Source of the DNA: Klenkia taihuensis
GTDB lineage: Bacteria > Actinomycetota > Actinomycetes > Mycobacteriales > Geodermatophilaceae
Length of the DNA stretch: 64,000 nt
Assembly: GCF_900112525.1 (NCBI RefSeq)
Contig: NZ_FOMD01000002.1
Location: forward strand, 682,001 to 746,000
Direction of reading: 5' to 3'
In this document: positions 60,388-64,000 of the stretch, one piece after another
How the letters are laid out: each line of letters begins with the position of its first letter
How positions within the stretch are numbered: position 1 is the first letter of the stretch
Program-made: the position numbers and the translations under genes
The notes under the pieces: generated by a model
What the model was told of the DNA's origin: nothing
Database searches by the model: none
What the model saw: only the letters and a program-made list of their open reading frames with translations

Positions 60388-62438
60388 CCAGCACGCAGCA
60401 GCACCTGACCCCGGTCGACCCGGCCCGCCTCACCGAGGTGCTCGACGGCCGCTGGGCGCACGTGCGCCGCGACGCCCGCGACCAGCTCGGCGAGCAGAAG
60501 TACGCCCCGGTGTACGGCGAGACCGGCGCCGAGGCCCGCGAGCGGATCACCGGCCTGCTCAAGGACCTCGCGGCCACCGGTCGCACCCGGCTGGGCTTCC
60601 CGAAGGCCTACGGCGGCGAGGACGACGCCGGCGCCTCGGTCACCTCGATCGAGATGCTCGCGTTCGGCGACCTGTCGCTGATGGTCAAGGCCGGCGTGCA
60701 GTGGGGCCTGTTCGGCGGCGCGGTGCAGCTGCTGGGCACCGAGCGGCACCACGAGGCCTACCTGCAGAAGATCATCGACGCCGACCTGCTCGGCTGCTTC
60801 GCGATGACCGAGACCGGCCACGGCTCGGACGTCCAGCAGCTGCGCACCACGTGCACCTACGACCCGGCGACGCAGACCTTCGACCTGCACACCCCGCACG
60901 AGTCGGCCCGCAAGGACTACATCGGCAACGCGGCCAAGGACGGCCGGATGGCCGTGGTGTTCGCGCAGCTGGTCACCCAGGGGCAGCGGCACGGTGTGCA
61001 CGCCTGGCTGGTGCCCATCCGCGACGAGGCGGGCAACCCGCTGCCGGGCGTCACCATCGGCGACGACGGCCCCAAGGCCGGCCTCAACGGCGTGGACAAC
61101 GGCCGGCTGTCCTTCGACCACGTGACCGTGCCCCACGACATGCTGCTGGACCGCTACGGCCAGGTCGCCGAGGACGGCGCCTACACCTCCTCCATCGAGA
61201 ACGAGACCCGCCGCTTCTTCACCATGCTCGGCACCCTGGTGCGCGGGCGGGTCAGCGTGGGCGGCTCGGCCGGCTCGGCCACCAAGCTGGCCCTGCAGAT
61301 CGCCACCCGCTACGGCGACCAGCGCCGCCAGTTCGCCGCCCCGGGCGAGGACCGCGAGATCGTGATCAACGACTACCTGGTGCACCAGCGCAAGCTGCTG
61401 CCGGCGCTGGCCAAGAGCTACGCGCTGCACTTCGCGCAGGAGGAGCTCACCTCCACCATGCACGACGTCCAGGGTGCCGACGACGTCGACGAGGCCGCGC
61501 AGCGCGAGCTCGAGTCCCGCGCCGCCGGGCTCAAGGCCGCCAACACCTGGCACGCCACGCAGACCATCCAGATGGCGCGCGAGGCCTGCGGCGGCGCGGG
61601 CTACCTGGCGGAGAACCGGCTGCCGGCCCTCAAGGCCGACACCGACGTGTTCACCACCTTCGAGGGCGACAACACCGTCCTGCTGCAGCTGGTCGCCAAG
61701 GGCCTGCTCACCGGGTACCAGGACTCCTTCGGGTCGCTGGACAGCTGGGGCAAGGCGCAGTTCGTCGCCGACCTGGTCAAGGAGACGGTGCTGGAGCGCA
61801 CCGCCGCCCGCGGCCTCATCGCCCGGCTGGTGGACGCCGTCCCCGGCCGCGACGAGGAGGTCTCCCTCCTGGACCGCGGCTGGCAGCTGAGGATGTTCGA
61901 GGACCGCGAGAAGCACACCCTCGAGGGCGCGGCGAACCGGCTGCGCAAGGGCGCCTCGAACAAGGACAACAAGCTCTTCGACGTGTTCAACGACGTGCAG
62001 GACCACGTGCTGCGGACGGCGACCACGCACATCGACCGCGTGGTGCTGGAGGCGTTCGTGGCCGCGGTGGACCGCACCGCCGACCCGGCCGCCAAGGCGC
62101 TGCTGGCCAAGCTCTGCGACCTGTACGCGCTGACCACCATCGAGGCCGACCGCGGCTGGTTCCTCGAGCACGGCCGGCTCACCCCGGCCCGCTCCAAGGC
62201 CGTGACCAGCGCGGTGAACGGGCTGCTCAAGGAGCTGCGCCCGTACATGTCCACGCTGGTCGACGGCTTCGCCATCCCCGACGCGTGGGTGCAGGCGCGG
62301 ATCGTGTCGGAGGAGGGCCCCCGACAGGAGGTCATGGCCGCCGAGGACGCCCGGGTGCGCGCCGCGCACGGGGAGGGGTCGGCCGTCGACACCCCCGACG
62401 CCACCGCCGTCGACCTGGAGATGGCACCGGCGCAGTGA
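60384..62438 (+). CDS. Acyl-CoA oxidase/dehydrogenase-like flavoprotein
   Basis: 684 aa, longer than ordinary acyl-CoA dehydrogenases. LLGCFAMTETGHGSDVQQLRTT, the QMAREACGGAGYLAENRLP segment and VFTTFEGDNTVLLQLVAKGLL match peroxisomal-type acyl-CoA oxidases, with Glu in FEGDN as the base; the C-terminal third is the ACOX-specific domain. Bacterial members may pass electrons to oxygen or to ETF; sequence does not decide. ATG 60384 overlaps the TetR stop. It would supply the first step for the divergent hydratase-reductase-thiolase set. Confidence 0.87.
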   Translation: MTSTQQHLTPVDPARLTEVLDGRWAHVRRDARDQLGEQKYAPVYGETGAEARERITGLLKDLAATGRTRLGFPKAYGGEDDAGASVTSIEMLAFGDLSLMVKAGVQWGLFGGAVQLLGTERHHEAYLQKIIDADLLGCFAMTETGHGSDVQQLRTTCTYDPATQTFDLHTPHESARKDYIGNAAKDGRMAVVFAQLVTQGQRHGVHAWLVPIRDEAGNPLPGVTIGDDGPKAGLNGVDNGRLSFDHVTVPHDMLLDRYGQVAEDGAYTSSIENETRRFFTMLGTLVRGRVSVGGSAGSATKLALQIATRYGDQRRQFAAPGEDREIVINDYLVHQRKLLPALAKSYALHFAQEELTSTMHDVQGADDVDEAAQRELESRAAGLKAANTWHATQTIQMAREACGGAGYLAENRLPALKADTDVFTTFEGDNTVLLQLVAKGLLTGYQDSFGSLDSWGKAQFVADLVKETVLERTAARGLIARLVDAVPGRDEEVSLLDRGWQLRMFEDREKHTLEGAANRLRKGASNKDNKLFDVFNDVQDHVLRTATTHIDRVVLEAFVAAVDRTADPAAKALLAKLCDLYALTTIEADRGWFLEHGRLTPARSKAVTSAVNGLLKELRPYMSTLVDGFAIPDAWVQARIVSEEGPRQEVMAAEDARVRAAHGEGSAVDTPDATAVDLEMAPAQ

Positions 62439-62463
62439 TCGCGGGCGCAGCGACAATGGCGGG

Positions 62464-63147
62464 GTGAGCGCCACCGCCGACGTCCTGCGCATCCCGGTGG
62501 CGGTGGACCTCGCCGCCGTCGTGGTCGGAGCCCTCACGGGCGGCCTGCTGGCCGCCCGTGAGGGCTTCGCGCTGTCCGGGGTGCTGCTGCTCGCGGTCAC
62601 CGGCGGCCTGGGGGGCGGGCTCATCCGCGACGCGTTGATGGGCGTGCCGGCGGTGGCCCTCACCAACCCGGCCTACCTGCCGACGGTGGGCATCGCCGCG
62701 ATGGTCACCTTCTTCTTCGCCGGCTGGCTCAACCGCACCACCGGCCTGCTCACCGGGCTGGACGCGCTGACCCTGGGCTTCTTCACCGTCATCGGCGCGC
62801 AGAAGGCGCAGACCGCCGGGCTGCCGGTGGCCAGCGTGGTCTTCCTGGGCGTGGCGACGGCGGTCGGCGGCGCGGTCATCCGGGACGTGCTGCTGGCCCA
62901 GCGCGCCGACATCGTGCAGCCGGGCCCCTACAACGCCGTCGCCGCGCTCATCGGCGCCTCGCTGCTGGCCGTGCTGTCCGGGCCGCTGGACCTGCCGCTG
63001 CTCCCGGTCGCCGCCGCCACCATCGCCCTGGTGGCCGGGCTGCGCCTGCTGTCGGTGCGGCGCGGCTGGTCGGCACCGGTGGCGATCGACCTGCCGTTGC
63101 GCGCCCGTTCCCGCTGGTCGGCCCGCCGACGTCGCCCGGAGGGGTGA
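62464..63147 (+). CDS. TRIC-type cation channel / UPF0126 membrane protein
   Basis: 227 aa with about seven transmembrane helices in two repeats. Each repeat has the GGGxxRD signature: GGLGGGLIRDALMG and GGAVIRDVLLA. Bacterial TRIC homologues form trimeric monovalent-cation channels. A basic cytoplasmic tail ends the protein. GTG 62464 is 25 nt after the previous stop; it may be read through from the oxidase operon. Confidence 0.9.
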   Translation: MSATADVLRIPVAVDLAAVVVGALTGGLLAAREGFALSGVLLLAVTGGLGGGLIRDALMGVPAVALTNPAYLPTVGIAAMVTFFFAGWLNRTTGLLTGLDALTLGFFTVIGAQKAQTAGLPVASVVFLGVATAVGGAVIRDVLLAQRADIVQPGPYNAVAALIGASLLAVLSGPLDLPLLPVAAATIALVAGLRLLSVRRGWSAPVAIDLPLRARSRWSARRRRPEG

Positions 63148-63211
63148 GCCGGGGTCAAGTCCGGCGGGGTGCTGCCGAACCATCCAGCACTGCCGACCCG
63201 GAGGGAGCGCC

Positions 63212-64000
63212 GTGCTGGACCCGCACGTCCCCGCGCCCCCGCGCGCCCGCTCCCGGCGGGGCCCCGGACCCCTCGCGCTCGCCCTCGTCCTCGCCGTGCT
63301 GCTCGGCTTCCAGGCCGCCTCCACCTTCGGCGACGCGGCCTTCGTCGACGTCTACGTCTCCAACCTGCTGCAGTTCGGCGCCGGGGTGACCGCGGCCGTG
63401 GCCTGCGCCGTCCGGGCCCGCACGCTCACCGGCCGGACCCGCTGGTCGTGGACCTGCCTGTCCGCCGGCACCGCCGCCTGGGCCGCCGGCCAGGGCTGGT
63501 GGTGCTGGGTGCAGGTCGTCGAGGGCGGCGAGGCACCCTTCCCCTCGGTCGCCGACGTCGGCTTCGTCGCCTTCCCGCTGCTGGCCGGCGCCGCGCTGCT
63601 GCTGACCCCCACCGGCGACGGCTCCACAGCCCGCTGGCGACGGGCGCTGGACGCCGCGATGACCTCCGCCGCGGTCGGCCTGGTCAGCTGGGAGACCACG
63701 CTGGGCACCGTCGTGGCGATGAACGCCGGCAACGACCCGCTGGTCGCCGGGCTGCTGGTGGGCTACCCCGTGCTCGACGTCCTGCTCATCGTGCTCGGCA
63801 CGCTGACCGTCGCCCGGGCCACGGTCGCCCGGTTCCCCCAGGTGCTGGTCACCCTCGGCCTGGTCTCCTTCGCCGTCTCCGACAGCGCGTTCGCCTACGT
63901 CGCCGCCGAGGGCGACTACGACGGCAACCTGCTCGACCTGGGCTGGATCGCCGGATTCCTGCTGGTGGCGCTGGCCGCGCTCTGCCCGCCCGGCGACGCC
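63212..64000 (+). CDS. Multi-pass membrane protein, N-terminal part (cut by window end)
   Basis: Open from GTG 63212 (GGAGGGAG just upstream) to the window edge: 263 codons without stop. A basic Pro/Arg-rich start, then at least seven hydrophobic segments with small charged loops; the stretch AAWAAGQGWWCWVQ and PFPSVADVGFVAFPLLAG recalls the membrane sensor module that precedes GGDEF/EAL domains in many actinobacterial proteins. The catalytic part, if any, lies outside. Recognised as real by codon bias and ribosome site; function unproven. Confidence 0.72.
   Translation, partial: MLDPHVPAPPRARSRRGPGPLALALVLAVLLGFQAASTFGDAAFVDVYVSNLLQFGAGVTAAVACAVRARTLTGRTRWSWTCLSAGTAAWAAGQGWWCWVQVVEGGEAPFPSVADVGFVAFPLLAGAALLLTPTGDGSTARWRRALDAAMTSAAVGLVSWETTLGTVVAMNAGNDPLVAGLLVGYPVLDVLLIVLGTLTVARATVARFPQVLVTLGLVSFAVSDSAFAYVAAEGDYDGNLLDLGWIAGFLLVALAALCPPGDA

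Noticed and set aside
58425-62438. Apparent 1337-codon plus-strand protein
   Set aside because: The first 650 codons are antisense to the thiolase gene and off-frame over the TetR gene; only the part from 60384 is a recognisable flavoprotein.
63148-63211. Inverted repeat GTGCTG-N10-CAGCAC before the last gene
   Set aside because: Short arms in very GC-rich DNA and no promoter boxes in good register; not strong enough to list as a site.
1-64000. CRISPR arrays, insertion sequences, phage genes, riboswitches
   Set aside because: Looked for regularly spaced repeats, transposase or integrase motifs and known riboswitch leaders; none seen. The only repeated intergenic DNA is the palindrome families.

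Overview
The window reads as chromosomal DNA of a high-GC, Gram-positive soil actinobacterium. GC is very high throughout, GTG starts are common, and neighbouring genes are often coupled through 4-nt ATGA/GTGA overlaps. Family content supports this: actinobacterial cou-type hydroxycinnamate genes, an htdX-fabG4-fadA2-like block, an LAxTG sortase substrate and many TetR, MarR and IclR regulators. Geodermatophilaceae (Blastococcus, Modestobacter, Geodermatophilus) is my best guess, but this is inference, not a database match. No phage, insertion sequence, CRISPR array or rRNA was seen; there is one tRNA-Ser.

Region 1 (1-15.7 kb): a polar amino acid ABC transporter enters from the left edge. A MarR gene sits divergent to a secreted hydrolase. 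A block for aromatic acids follows, bracketed by two PaaX-like regulators. It holds a CYP199A-type P450 with a phthalate-dioxygenase-type reductase, and a six-gene operon with a LivF-LivG fusion, LivH, LivM, a periplasmic binding protein, an aryl/acyl-CoA ligase and an IclR regulator. The likely job is uptake and activation of methoxybenzoate-like acids.

Region 2 (15.7-20.0 kb): a MarR repressor divergent to SDR, amidohydrolase, CoA ligase and MaoC genes. This is the gene content of the actinobacterial cou pathway, which shortens p-coumarate/ferulate as CoA thioesters. The operon closes with a perfect 17-bp hairpin. Region 3 (20.0-27.8 kb) is general: a LOG-family protein, a flavoprotein, two coupled GGDEL cyclase-like proteins, a Suv3-like RNA helicase, a dienelactone hydrolase-like enzyme and a MarR/quinone reductase pair.

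Region 4 (27.9-51.7 kb) is the most unusual part, a catabolic cluster. It contains a flavin monooxygenase with a remnant of an old-yellow-enzyme domain, maleate isomerase, two VOC proteins, two alpha/beta hydrolases, two different CoA ligases, HyuA/HyuB-type ATP-dependent carboxylase or hydrolase subunits with a zinc-finger tail, three SDR/thiolase-type enzymes, an acyl-CoA dehydrogenase, an MBL hydrolase, an OYE-type reductase and three TetR regulators. At least three promoters share a GTCGAA-N2-TTCGAC operator lying on the -10 box, so much of the cluster is probably one regulon. It ends in two truncated genes joined head to head, 350 bp from tRNA-Ser, which looks like a rearrangement boundary.

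Region 5 (52.8-64 kb): tRNA-Ser, a GT4 glycosyltransferase, a sortase-anchored FN3 surface protein, an HtdX/FabG4/FadA2-like fatty-acid block divergent from a TetR plus acyl-CoA-oxidase-like gene, a TRIC-type channel and the start of a multi-pass membrane protein cut by the window edge. Large palindromes of at least two dispersed families (two copies each) sit at gene ends across the window. No gene-free stretch exceeds 300 bp.
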